This document shows, in pieces, positions 1 through 8,369 of a DNA stretch of 64,000 nucleotides. The translations under genes were made by a program, and so were the position numbers. The stretch covers positions 62,001-126,000 of the forward strand of contig NZ_QKTO01000003.1 of assembly GCF_003234855.1 (NCBI RefSeq), written 5' to 3'. The stretch comes from Curtobacterium sp. MCBD17_032. GTDB taxonomy: Bacteria > Actinomycetota > Actinomycetes > Actinomycetales > Microbacteriaceae. The notes under the pieces were generated by a model. It saw only the letters and a program-made list of their open reading frames with translations, was not told the origin of the DNA and did no database searches. Positions within the stretch are counted from its first letter, which is position 1. Each line of letters begins with the position of its first letter.

Positions 1-286
1 CCATCTCGACCAGGAGCGGGTAGCCGCGGTCGAGTCCCCAGCGGAAGCCGGCGACGTACGCCGTGCCCAGGCCGAGCTTGCCGCTCCGCTCGAGCAGGTG
101 GACCCGCGGGTCCGCCGCGGCGATCTCGCGCACGACGTCGGCGGTGCCGTCCGGGCTCCCGTCGTCCACCACCAGCAGGTGCACCGACGGCGCGGCGTCG
201 AGCACGGCGGCCGTGATGATCCGGATGTTCTCGGCCTCGTCGTACGTCGGCACGATGACGAGGGCGGTCGTCTCCGCAGGGCTCAC
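1..286 (-). CDS. Polyprenol-phosphate mannosyltransferase (GT2), 3' end outside window
   Basis: This GT2 enzyme of the DPM1 type would transfer mannose from GDP-mannose to a polyprenyl phosphate on the cytoplasmic face, supplying lipid-linked mannose for membrane glycosyltransferases. Only the first 95 codons are inside the window. Visible motifs are IVPTYDEAEN (residues 11-20), the metal and nucleotide-binding VVDDGSPDGT (39-48) and LGLGTAYVAG (71-80), all typical of the family. The GTG start at 286 overlaps the TGA of the 829-residue glycosyltransferase (GTGA), so the two are translationally coupled. The family call is firm; the exact acceptor is inferred. Confidence 0.85.
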   Translation of the reverse strand, partial: MSPAETTALVIVPTYDEAENIRIITAAVLDAAPSVHLLVVDDGSPDGTADVVREIAAADPRVHLLERSGKLGLGTAYVAGFRWGLDRGYPLLVEM

Positions 287-2772
287 CGGTTCTGCAGACG
301 GTGCTTGAGCTTGCTCGCCACGCTCCGCGGTCCCTCCGCACGGAAGTAGTGGACCGCCCGACCGAGGTCGTGCCGGAGGCCGTACGACTTCTTCCGCTCC
401 GGCACCCGGACGCGCATCTGGTGCGGTTCGACGGCCCCGGCGGGCTCGCGGACGGTCTTGTCCGCGGCGCGCACGGGGTTGCGGCAGAACTCGACGAGCG
501 GCTCGAGGACGTTCTCCCACGTGAAGCGTTCGCGTACCCGGTCGACGTTGCCGATGAACTCGGCACGCGCGGCCTCGTCGAAGAGCGCCGTCTCGAGCGC
601 GTCAGCCAGCCCCTCGACGTCCTGCTCGTGCACGGCGACACCGAGCCGCTCCTCCGCGACCAGGTCGCCGAAGGAGTCGCCCGCCGTCGTCACGATGGGC
701 AGGCGTGCCCACAGGTAGTCCAGGATGCGGGTCCGGAACGAGAAGGTGGTCTCGAGGTGCTCGTAGTGCGTCGAGACACCGGCGTCGGCCTCGAGCAGGT
801 AGGCGCCGCGTTCCTCGTACGGGATCCACGCGTCGTTGAAGAAGACGTTCCGGCCGGTCAGCCCGAGCGCGTCCGCCTCCGCCCGGACCTTCGCAACGAT
901 GTCCATCTCCGGCACGTCGGGGTTCGGGTGCTGGACGCCCATGAAGAAGAGCTTGACCTCGGGGCGGCGCTCGGCGAGGCGACCGACCGAACGGACGAGC
1001 GTGATCGGGTCGAACCAGTCGTAGATCCCGCCACCCCAGACGACGAGCTTGTCGTCCGCACCGATGCCGGGCACGACGCCCTTGACGCGCTGCTGGTCGT
1101 GCACCGGCGGCGTCGACGACAGCCCGAACGGCACGACACCGAGGAGCGAGCGCAGGTCGGGGTCCCGCGAGTACGTCCGTGCGTTCACCCGTCCGGAGCC
1201 GGCCAGCTGACCGAGCCAGAACAGCCGCTGCCGTTCGGAGGCGCACAGGAAGTAGTCGCCGAGCTCGAGCTGGTGGTTCAGCGTGTCCGAGGCGTCGAGG
1301 ATCTGGCGGTTCCACTTGTCGACGTCGTCGCTGCGCCCCTGCTCGAGCTGCTCGAGGTGCAGCGGGTCGTAGACGTCGACGACCAGGATCTTGCTCGTCG
1401 ACTCGAGCACCGGGAACAGGCGGAGCGCGTGTCCCTGCACGATGATGACGTCGGCCCATGCCTCGTGCTCGACCATCTGGCGCGGGTGACGGTGCGGGAC
1501 GGTGACGACGTCGTAGGACGGGTCGATCGACGACGACCGCGTCATGCTGACCACGCGGACGTCGTGCTCGGCGGCGAGCTGCTTCGCCATGCGGGTCGCA
1601 CGGATCGCCGGGCCCGCCATCTTCTCGCCGATGGAGTCACCGGTGATGATGAGGATGCGCCGGCGCGAGACGACGTCGAGGACCCCGAGGGAGTGCACGA
1701 TCTTGTCGTACCCGGCCAGGTAGTCCTCGATCGGGTAGGCCGGCTCGTCCCGGTTGCCGAAGAGCCCCAGGAGCTCCCGGTCGGTCCGGACGCGCGTCGC
1801 CTGGATCTCGCGGCGGGACTCCGTCATCGACGGCAGCTGTTCGACGAACTGGTCGACCCCGTAGATGCCGGCCATCGACGTCTTCGGCACCGGGATGGTC
1901 GGCACGCTGTCGTCACCCGGGTTGCGGAGGTCGAGCTCCGTCGAGTCGAGCTCGCCACGACCGACCGCGCGGCGGACGGCCAGCGCGAGCGACCCGGGCA
2001 GCGCCACGGCGAGCTGCTCCTCGCCGAGGTTCTTGTAGAGCGTGAACAGGGCGTTGCGCTCGAGCAGGTACGTCTCGCGGAAGTCGCCGAACTTGTTCAT
2101 CGAGGCGTGGTGCTTGTGGAACGCGACCGACTTCGGCTGGTACCGGAAGCGCCAGCCGAGCAGGTTGAGCCGCCAGCCGAGGTCGACGTCCTCGTAGAAC
2201 ATGAAGTAGCGGTCGTCGAAGCCGCCGAGCTGCTCGAACAGCTCCGCGCGGATGAACATCGCCGCGCCGGTCCCGAACAGCACGTCCGTCTCGGACTCCC
2301 AGCGCCCGGTGTCCGGCGACCCGGCGAAGGGCTTGTAGCCCATGCCGTACCAGGTCATCGCCGCCTCGGTGAAGTCGACGTTGACCCCCTCCCAGTCGAG
2401 CACCTTCGACGCGACGGCGCCGATGTCGGCACCGGCCGCGAACGTCGCCATCGCCTCGCGCACCCAGCCGACGTCGGGGCGGGCGTCGTTGTTGAGGAAC
2501 GCCACGATCTCACCGGAGGAGCGCTCGACACCGAGGTTGCACCCGCCGGTGAACCCGAGGTTCGCGCCGGAGTCGATGAAGGTGAAGTCGAGGTCCGAGG
2601 CCTTGAGCCGGCCGACGTGCTCCGGACCGGAGCCGTTGTCGACGACGATCACCTCGAGCCGGTCCTGCGGCCAGTCCTGCTTCCGGAGCTCGGCGATGCT
2701 CGTCAGGGTGTCGTCCGTGCCCTTGTAGTTCACGAGGACGACGGACACGACTCCCGGCTTGCGCTCTGTCAC
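283..2772 (-). CDS. Two-domain glycosyltransferase, GT2-GT4 fusion
   Basis: This 829-residue cytoplasmic enzyme joins two glycosyltransferase domains. The N-terminal GT2 domain (about 8-300) shows VVDNGSG (43-49), FLNNDARPD (92-100) and the acidic YEDVDLGWRL (193-202), as in rhamnosyltransferases of the WbbL type. The C-terminal part (about 368-770) begins with RRRILIITGDSIGEKMAGPA and has a GT4-like two-lobed Rossmann fold ending in a retained sugar-nucleotide lobe. The GTG start is preceded by GGAGGA at 7 nt. Two fused activities suggest stepwise addition of two sugars, or of a repeat disaccharide, to a wall glycan. Donor sugars cannot be told from sequence. Confidence 0.85.
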   Translation of the reverse strand: MTERKPGVVSVVLVNYKGTDDTLTSIAELRKQDWPQDRLEVIVVDNGSGPEHVGRLKASDLDFTFIDSGANLGFTGGCNLGVERSSGEIVAFLNNDARPDVGWVREAMATFAAGADIGAVASKVLDWEGVNVDFTEAAMTWYGMGYKPFAGSPDTGRWESETDVLFGTGAAMFIRAELFEQLGGFDDRYFMFYEDVDLGWRLNLLGWRFRYQPKSVAFHKHHASMNKFGDFRETYLLERNALFTLYKNLGEEQLAVALPGSLALAVRRAVGRGELDSTELDLRNPGDDSVPTIPVPKTSMAGIYGVDQFVEQLPSMTESRREIQATRVRTDRELLGLFGNRDEPAYPIEDYLAGYDKIVHSLGVLDVVSRRRILIITGDSIGEKMAGPAIRATRMAKQLAAEHDVRVVSMTRSSSIDPSYDVVTVPHRHPRQMVEHEAWADVIIVQGHALRLFPVLESTSKILVVDVYDPLHLEQLEQGRSDDVDKWNRQILDASDTLNHQLELGDYFLCASERQRLFWLGQLAGSGRVNARTYSRDPDLRSLLGVVPFGLSSTPPVHDQQRVKGVVPGIGADDKLVVWGGGIYDWFDPITLVRSVGRLAERRPEVKLFFMGVQHPNPDVPEMDIVAKVRAEADALGLTGRNVFFNDAWIPYEERGAYLLEADAGVSTHYEHLETTFSFRTRILDYLWARLPIVTTAGDSFGDLVAEERLGVAVHEQDVEGLADALETALFDEAARAEFIGNVDRVRERFTWENVLEPLVEFCRNPVRAADKTVREPAGAVEPHQMRVRVPERKKSYGLRHDLGRAVHYFRAEGPRSVASKLKHRLQNR

Positions 2773-2850
2773 GGCGGGTTCCTCCAGCGGCTGCCGCGTG
2801 CGCGGCAGCGATCAGCGATGCGGCCGCCGGGGTGCCCGTCGGCCGGATTC

Positions 2851-2856
2851 ACCCTA
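2851..2856 (-). promoter_or_regulatory. Candidate -10 box (TAGGGT) for the minus-strand glycosyltransferase operon
   Basis: TAGGGT on the minus strand fits the actinobacterial TAnnnT -10 consensus and would give a leader of about 70 nt before the GTG at 2772. No convincing -35 element is visible. Confidence 0.35.
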
Positions 2857-2900
2857 CAAGGTCGAGCACGGCGCTCCCGGGCGATCAGCACCGGTTCGGG

Positions 2901-2906
2901 CACAAT
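2901..2906 (+). promoter_or_regulatory. Candidate -10 box (CACAAT) for the 437-residue glycosyltransferase
   Basis: CACAAT lies 80 bp before the GTG at 2987 in the divergent intergenic region. It is one mismatch from TANNNT, and no clear -35 is seen. Confidence 0.3.
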
Positions 2907-2986
2907 GGCACACGGCATCCCCCCGGCAGCCCGTCCGCCGCGACCGCCCCAGGTCCCGGCGTCCTCCCCCACACCCGGAGCCCCTC

Positions 2987-4300
2987 GTGACCCAGTCCTC
3001 CATCCCGACCACCCCGTCCTCCTCGCCGCTCGCCGAGGAGTACGCCGCCATCGCGCGTGGCGACCACCGCGTCGGTCCGCGAGGGACGATCCGCTTCGCC
3101 GTCTCGACCGACGACCCCACCGAGGGGAAGGGCGACCTCTTCGTCGCGCTCGGTCTCGCGCGCGCGCTCCGCGCGGAGGGCTGGGGAGTCGATGTGTGGC
3201 CTGTCCACCGGTGGGCGGAGGACGTCCCGGCCGACACCACGGTGCTGGTGAGCATGATCGAGTCCTTCGTCCCCGGCCTGGTCCCGGCCGGCACGGCGAC
3301 GATCGCCTGGGTGCGGAACTGGACCGCCCAGTGGGCGTCGCTGCCGTGGCTCGGTGAGTACGACGCCGTCTGGGCGTCCTCCTCGCCCGCGCGGGACGAG
3401 CTCCTGCGCGTCGTCGACGACGTCCAGGTCGTGCCGATCGGTGTCGACCTCGACCTCTTCAGCGCGGAGGCCCCGGGCGAGCCCACGGTCCGCAGCGACC
3501 GGACCGTGACCACCGTGAACTTCTGGGGTGTCCGCCGCGGCGTGCAGGACGTCCTGGAGCAGGTCCGGCCGGCCGAGCCGATCGTCTGGTTCGCGGCGAA
3601 CGTCGAGCACGTCGAACCGGCGCCCGGTGTGGAGCTCCACCCCGCGGTGTCGTACTTCGCCCTGCCCGAGGTGTACCGCTCGGCGGCCTTCGTGGTCGAC
3701 GACGTCATCGCCCCGGCCGCCGCGTTCGGCACGCTGAACTCGCGCCTGTACGAGTCACTCGCCTGCGGCGCCTTGCCGGTCACCACGTGCGCACTCGGCC
3801 TGGACGAGTTGGGCCTCGGCGAGGTCCCCGTCTTCCACGACGCCCCGTCGCTCGAGCGGGCCATCGGCATGCCCGCCGTCGAACGCGACGCCGTGGTCGA
3901 GCGGCTCCGCCGCGTCGTCCTGGAACGACACTCCTACGCGACCCGCGCCACCGAGGTCGCGCCGTCCCTCGCGGTCGCCGTCGCGCGCGCGGCCGAGCGC
4001 TCCGGCGTGCGTGACCCGCTCCTCCGGTGGACGGCGCTGCAGCGCGAGGAACTCCGCGAGGCCGTCCGGGAGCGCGACGTGCACCGGTCCGGCGTCGAGG
4101 ACATCAACCGGCGGCTCATCGTGTCCGAGGAGGCCGTGGCCGTGCTCGACCAGGCGCGCCGCGCCGCAGAGGAGGCCCGACTGCGGGCCGAGACCGAGCG
4201 GGACGCGATCGCGCAGCGGTACGACGCCCTGACCCGGTCGGCGGAGTACCGGGTGCTCCGCCGTCTGGGCGGCGTCGCCCGGTCGCTGCGCTTCCGCTGA
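2987..4300 (+). CDS. GT4-like glycosyltransferase with C-terminal coiled coil
   Basis: This 437-residue protein resembles group 1 glycosyltransferases. A Rossmann-like N-terminal lobe starts at about residue 35 (IRFAVSTDD), and a sugar-nucleotide lobe contains NSRLYESLACGALPVTT (251-267), the usual YEsLAcGaPVv region. Residues about 355-420 form a charged, heptad-rich segment likely to be a coiled coil used for oligomerisation or membrane recruitment. The GTG at 2987 was chosen because CGGAG lies 6 nt upstream and the longer frame to 2759 would overlap the divergent gene's leader. It is divergent from the fusion glycosyltransferase and ends before a palindromic terminator. Specificity is unknown. 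Confidence 0.75.
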   Translation: MTQSSIPTTPSSSPLAEEYAAIARGDHRVGPRGTIRFAVSTDDPTEGKGDLFVALGLARALRAEGWGVDVWPVHRWAEDVPADTTVLVSMIESFVPGLVPAGTATIAWVRNWTAQWASLPWLGEYDAVWASSSPARDELLRVVDDVQVVPIGVDLDLFSAEAPGEPTVRSDRTVTTVNFWGVRRGVQDVLEQVRPAEPIVWFAANVEHVEPAPGVELHPAVSYFALPEVYRSAAFVVDDVIAPAAAFGTLNSRLYESLACGALPVTTCALGLDELGLGEVPVFHDAPSLERAIGMPAVERDAVVERLRRVVLERHSYATRATEVAPSLAVAVARAAERSGVRDPLLRWTALQREELREAVRERDVHRSGVEDINRRLIVSEEAVAVLDQARRAAEEARLRAETERDAIAQRYDALTRSAEYRVLRRLGGVARSLRFR

Positions 4301-4363
4301 GCGCGGCCGCGCGTCGTGGCCCGGCTCGGCGGCCGCGTCCGGCAGCCCTGTCGGTCCCGCCGG

Positions 4364-4413
4364 TGACGAACGGGAGGCGCGGTGCCAGCTGGCACCGCGC
4401 CTCCCGTTCGTCA
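4364..4413. terminator. Bidirectional 50-bp perfect palindrome between convergent genes
   Basis: The arms are perfectly complementary around a central AGCT. The palindrome lies between a plus-strand gene ending at 4300 and a minus-strand gene ending at 4428, so it can serve both. There is no U-tract, as is common in high-GC actinobacteria. Its GGGAGGCGCGG core recurs in the palindrome at 29936-29977. Confidence 0.8.
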
Positions 4414-4427
4414 CATCGTGACCGTCG

Positions 4428-6647
4428 TCAGGACACCGTGACGGTCTTCGTGCCGAAGTCCACGTACTTGCCGCTCGGCAGGTCCTGGTACCAGACCCGC
4501 ACGCTGTGCCTGCCCGGCTTCACGCCGGTCAGCGTCACCGCCAGGCCGACGTCCGACCCCCAGCCCGGGTGCGCCTTCTCGACGTCGGCACGGACCGCGT
4601 CCGCGCTCCTGGCCGCCGCCCCGACACCGTCGAGGTGGACCTTGTACTTCACGGGCGCCGTCGTGTCCGGGTCGATCGCCCACCCACGGACGGCGACCGT
4701 GCCCACACCACCGGTCGCAGAGTCGAACGCGCCACGCACCGGCCCGGTCGAGGCGGTGGGCGCGGGAACCGGTGCCGGCGCCGGGCTCGTCACCGTGACG
4801 GTCTTCGTGCCGAAGTCCACGTACTTGCCGCTCGGCAGGTCCTGGTACCAGACCCGCACGCTGTGCCTGCCCGGCTTCACGCCGGTCAGCGTCACCGCCA
4901 GGCCGACGTCCGACCCCCAGCCCGGGTGCGCCTTCTCGACGTCGGCACGGACCGCGTCCGCGCTCCTGGCCGCCGCCCCGACACCGTCGAGGTGGACCTT
5001 GTACTTCACGGGCGCCGTCGTGTCCGGGTCGATCGCCCACCCACGGACGGCGACCGTGCCCACACCACCGGTCGCAGAGTCGAACGACCCGCGGAGCGGC
5101 TTGTTCGCGGTCGCTGCGGCGGTGACGGACACCGACTTCTCGGCGACCTCGACCCACCGCGTCCCGGGCTTGTCCTGGGTCCAGAGCGACACCGTCCGGG
5201 TGCCGGCGGTGACGTTCGTGATGGTCCTCGAGAAGCCGACCGTCGCGCTCGCACCCGGGTGGGCCGCCGCGACGTCCGTGCGGACCTTGTCGGTGGTGGC
5301 CGAGATCGCCCCGACTCCGTCCACCTGCACCTTGTAGGCGGTCGCTGTGGACGAGTCGCGGTCGAGCACCCACCCGCCGACGGCGATGGACGCCGCGCCG
5401 CCCGTGACCGTCTCGAGGTTCCCGGCCGGCATCGTGTTCGCGGTCGTGGCGGCCGCCACCGTCACGTCGCGGCACTCGAGCATGGTGTTCGAACCCGCTC
5501 CGACGTTGATCCCGTACACGCACACGGTGTGCTTCCCTGCGGCGATCCCCGTCAACGTGGTCTGGAAGGCGTGCGCCGTGTTGTCCGCTCCGAGCGAGGG
5601 AGCGAGGTCGGCACGGACACGGTCCGCCGGGATCGAGGCCTTGCCCTTGCCGTCCAGGTAGACGTGCGCCCGGATCGGGTCGGTCGTGTCGGGGTCCGCC
5701 GTCCAGCCGCGCACCGTGACCGTCCCGGCGCCGCCGGTGACCGCGTCGAGCGAACCGACGGGCGAGGAGCCACCGGTGGGCGAGCCGAACCAGTCGGTGT
5801 ACATACGCCAGAAGTTGCGGTTGCCGTAGGCCGAGCAGCTGTCGCCGCTGCCGTACAGGTTCGCCATCGCGGCCGTGTTGGGCGTGTACGGCGTGTAGAT
5901 GTAGAGCCCCGCCGTGGCCTGGTTCTGGATGTAGACCGTCTTCCGGCCACACGCGGCGTTCGGGTTGTACAGGACGGCGTTGTTCCGCCCGGCCTGGTAC
6001 GCCCAGGACGACGGCGTGGCCTGGTAGCGCTTGAACTGCAGCGCCGCGGCGTAGACCTGCTGCGCGAACCCGCGGAAGGCGGGGTCACACGGGGCGGTGT
6101 CCGGGCACGCGAAGCCGGTGGCGTGCTGGTACATCCAGTTGGTCGGCCGCGACGTGGCGATGATGCCCTGCTCCTTCTCGAGCAGGACGATGAGCGCCTT
6201 CTGGCTGATGCCGCACGCCGCGCCCACCTGGGCGATGATCGTGGCAGCCGACTTGTTGCCGCCGGCGATCGCGTTGCACCGCCCGCTGACGGCCTTGATC
6301 GCCGTGACGTTCTGCGTGAAGTCCTGCAGGCAGACCGGCCCACCGCTCTGCTGCTTGCAGTTCGGCGCCACGCTGTTCAGGAAGGACTGCACGCCCGAGG
6401 CGTTCATGGCCGAACCGTCGAAGAAGTTCCGGTCGCTGATGAGGTTGCCCGGGTCGAAGTTCGCCGCGACCGCAGCCGAGGCGGACTCGGTCGTGGTCGT
6501 CTCGGCGACGACGGTGCCGACCGTCAGGCCGCTCACCGCGATCGCCAGCGCGGCGACCATGCCGAGCACGGAGCGCAGCGGGCGCACGGGCCGGCGACGG
6601 CCCTGCCGGGTCCGGGGGTCGCTGTCGGTCGTTTCGATGGAACGCAT
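4428..6647 (-). CDS. Secreted surface protein with C-terminal GW-type repeat modules
   Basis: This 739-residue exported protein has an arginine-rich n-region and hydrophobic segment (about 26-48) forming a long signal peptide. The N-terminal globular domain (about 63-290) has several cysteines and the motif LLEKEQG (155-161). It resembles a domain found at the surface of many actinobacteria and could be a wall-binding or lysozyme-like module, but I do not assign catalysis. Four repeats of about 100 residues follow, each opening with a VRGW-DPDTT-like motif. The last two are identical over about 97 residues. The ATG at 6647 has GGAGG 7 nt upstream and shares one base with the TGA of the lipoprotein upstream (TGATG). 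Confidence 0.8.
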   Translation of the reverse strand: MRSIETTDSDPRTRQGRRRPVRPLRSVLGMVAALAIAVSGLTVGTVVAETTTTESASAAVAANFDPGNLISDRNFFDGSAMNASGVQSFLNSVAPNCKQQSGGPVCLQDFTQNVTAIKAVSGRCNAIAGGNKSAATIIAQVGAACGISQKALIVLLEKEQGIIATSRPTNWMYQHATGFACPDTAPCDPAFRGFAQQVYAAALQFKRYQATPSSWAYQAGRNNAVLYNPNAACGRKTVYIQNQATAGLYIYTPYTPNTAAMANLYGSGDSCSAYGNRNFWRMYTDWFGSPTGGSSPVGSLDAVTGGAGTVTVRGWTADPDTTDPIRAHVYLDGKGKASIPADRVRADLAPSLGADNTAHAFQTTLTGIAAGKHTVCVYGINVGAGSNTMLECRDVTVAAATTANTMPAGNLETVTGGAASIAVGGWVLDRDSSTATAYKVQVDGVGAISATTDKVRTDVAAAHPGASATVGFSRTITNVTAGTRTVSLWTQDKPGTRWVEVAEKSVSVTAAATANKPLRGSFDSATGGVGTVAVRGWAIDPDTTAPVKYKVHLDGVGAAARSADAVRADVEKAHPGWGSDVGLAVTLTGVKPGRHSVRVWYQDLPSGKYVDFGTKTVTVTSPAPAPVPAPTASTGPVRGAFDSATGGVGTVAVRGWAIDPDTTAPVKYKVHLDGVGAAARSADAVRADVEKAHPGWGSDVGLAVTLTGVKPGRHSVRVWYQDLPSGKYVDFGTKTVTVS
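4434..4729. repeat. Exact direct repeat, copy A (296 bp)
   Basis: Identical base for base to 4791-5086, with a 357-bp period. It encodes the last repeat module of the 739-residue surface protein. Silent sites are also identical, so the duplication is recent or maintained by gene conversion. Confidence 0.95.
4791..5086. repeat. Exact direct repeat, copy B (296 bp)
   Basis: Second copy of the exact 296-bp direct repeat. The two copies are separated by 61 bp that encode a Pro/Ala-rich linker. Repeats of this kind can expand or contract by slippage or recombination and may also cause assembly collapse. Confidence 0.95.
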
Positions 6648-7252
6648 CACGGAACCTCCGCCGTCATCGGCTCGGACGTGGTCGACGCCGACCCGACCGA
6701 GTACTGCAGGGTGATCGACCAGGTGCCGCGGGACACCTGGCTCGCGGGGAAGGAGACCTGGGAGCAGTTCACCGACGAGGCACTCGCCTGCGCCGAGCTG
6801 GTCAGGGTCCGGGTGGTGGCCCCCTTGGTCGCGGTGAACCGGCAGGTGCCGGACGTGTCCGTCGTGCCGGAGACGAGGCCGCCCGCCTGGAGCTGCCGCG
6901 TGCCGGCGTCCCAACCGGCGAAGGTCACGAGCGCCGTCGCCGCGAAGTCGCCGGGGTCGGCGTCGGGCTCGGTCGTCACGCCGCTGCCCGGGAACGCGGA
7001 CGGCACGTCGTCCGCGTCGCCGTCGGTGGCGCCGCCGTCACCCGGGACGCTCGTCGGTCCGGCGGGTGCCTGGGTGGGGCTCGCCGAAGCCGTGCCGGTC
7101 GCGGACGCGGACGTGGTCGGAGTGGGGGTCCGCGTCGACGACGCAGACCGAGAAGGGGTTGGAGCGTCTCCCCCGGCGGAACAACCCGCCGCCAGGAGAG
7201 ACAGAACACCGACCACCGCGAACGCAGCGATCGGCCGTGGAGCAAGCTGCAT
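6647..7252 (-). CDS. Putative secreted lipoprotein of unknown function
   Basis: This 201-residue protein begins with a lipoprotein signal peptide: a short n-region, a hydrophobic core and the lipobox LLAAGC with Cys at about residue 23. A Ser/Thr/Pro/Ala-rich linker of about 60 residues follows, then a small C-terminal domain with two cysteines that may form a disulfide. The ATG at 7252 fits the signal peptide; a longer reading frame upstream has no signal sequence and is not used. Its TGA overlaps the ATG of the surface repeat protein by one base, so the two are probably made together and act together outside the membrane. I do not recognise the C-terminal domain. Confidence 0.75.
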   Translation of the reverse strand: MQLAPRPIAAFAVVGVLSLLAAGCSAGGDAPTPSRSASSTRTPTPTTSASATGTASASPTQAPAGPTSVPGDGGATDGDADDVPSAFPGSGVTTEPDADPGDFAATALVTFAGWDAGTRQLQAGGLVSGTTDTSGTCRFTATKGATTRTLTSSAQASASSVNCSQVSFPASQVSRGTWSITLQYSVGSASTTSEPMTAEVP

Positions 7253-7427
7253 GCTGACGGGCCGTCCTGTGGATGTTGACAAGGGTCCGGGTTGCGACAA
7301 CGGTAACCCGGAAACGGCGGCCCGCGACAGGGACCGACGGGAATGGCCCCCACTCGGGGTGCACGACGGGTGTCGGGCAACGACCGCCGCTCGGCCGCTC
7401 CCGGGGCGTCCGCGGCGGCCCGGTGAG

Positions 7428-7433
7428 TATGCT
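7428..7433 (+). promoter_or_regulatory. Candidate -10 box (TATGCT) for the glycan ABC exporter operon
   Basis: TATGCT lies 33 bp before the ATG of the permease gene, giving a leader of about 26 nt. It matches TAnnnT. A -35 is not evident. Confidence 0.45.
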
Positions 7434-7466
7434 GTTCCGGTCCTGCCCCCACGAACGAAGAGACGT

Positions 7467-8366
7467 ATGGTCGACCAAGCCCGCATGACGGCGCTCGCGA
7501 AGGAGCCCCTCGTCGTGATCGGCGCTCCGACGAGCGCCTTCAAAGGCACCTGGAGAGAACTGCGCGACGTCTTCCGTCAGCGCGAGATGCTCGGGATGCT
7601 CATCCGCCGCGACCTCAAGGCGCGGTACAAGGACTCGGCGCTCGGGTTCGTGTGGACGCTCGTGCGTCCGCTGACGCAGCTGATGATCTACTACTTCGTG
7701 ATGGGGAAGATCCTCGGCTCGTCGCGGGCGATCGACAACTTCGCGATCTACGTCTTCACCGGCCTGACGGCGTACACGCTGTTCAGCGAGATCGTCGCCG
7801 GCTCGACGGGCTCGATCGTCGGCAACAGCGGCCTCATCAAGAAGGTCTACGTCCCCCGCGAGGTCTTCCCGCTCGCCAGTGTCGGCGCGGCGCTGGTGAA
7901 CTTCCTCATCCAGTTCGCCATCCTCATCGCCGCGACCATCGCGCTCGGGGTGTTCCCGTGGCACGAGGGACTCGTCTACCTCATCCCGTCGCTGCTGGTG
8001 ATCCTGGTGTACGGCGCCGCGATCGGACTCGTCCTGTCGGCACTGAACGTGTACCTGCGCGACGTGCAGTTCGTCATCGACGTCGGCCTCATGGTGCTGC
8101 TCTGGGCCTCGCCGATCGTCTACTCGTACTCGATGGTCGTCGCCGAGCTGAAGGTGCAATGGCTGCTGGCGATCTACACGAACAACCCGCTGACGCTCTC
8201 GGTGCTCGGGCTGCAGAACGCGATCTGGCTGCACCCGACGCCGGTCGACTACCCCCCGCACCTCATGATGCGCCTCGGCATCGCCCTCGTGATCGGGCTC
8301 CTCTGCCTGCTCGGGGCGCAGCGGGTGTTCTCCCGGCTGCAGGGCAACTTCGCGCAGGAGCTCTAG
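7467..8366 (+). CDS. wzm: Polysaccharide ABC-2 transporter permease
   Basis: This 299-residue membrane protein is the transmembrane half of an ABC exporter that moves lipid-linked polysaccharide across the cytoplasmic membrane. It has the ABC2_membrane pattern: an amphipathic N-terminal segment with RRDLKARYKDSALGFVW (about 49-65), then six hydrophobic segments, with a conserved ASPIVYSYSMV near the fifth. The start is the ATG at 7467; the upstream in-frame extension is only antisense to the surface protein genes. The ATPase gene follows after 3 bp. Immediate co-location with glycosyltransferases and rhamnose genes supports a wall glycan or teichoic acid-like substrate. Confidence 0.9.
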   Translation: MVDQARMTALAKEPLVVIGAPTSAFKGTWRELRDVFRQREMLGMLIRRDLKARYKDSALGFVWTLVRPLTQLMIYYFVMGKILGSSRAIDNFAIYVFTGLTAYTLFSEIVAGSTGSIVGNSGLIKKVYVPREVFPLASVGAALVNFLIQFAILIAATIALGVFPWHEGLVYLIPSLLVILVYGAAIGLVLSALNVYLRDVQFVIDVGLMVLLWASPIVYSYSMVVAELKVQWLLAIYTNNPLTLSVLGLQNAIWLHPTPVDYPPHLMMRLGIALVIGLLCLLGAQRVFSRLQGNFAQEL

Positions 8367-8369
8367 ACC

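Noticed and set aside
301-3357. Long open frame of about 1018 codons on the plus strand over the fusion glycosyltransferase
   Set aside because: It is antisense to strong glycosyltransferase motifs, has no recognisable domain, and arises from high GC.
4506-7466. In-frame upstream extension of the glycan permease gene
   Set aside because: The extension is antisense to the surface protein and lipoprotein genes and has no permease-like content; the ATG at 7467 starts the real protein.
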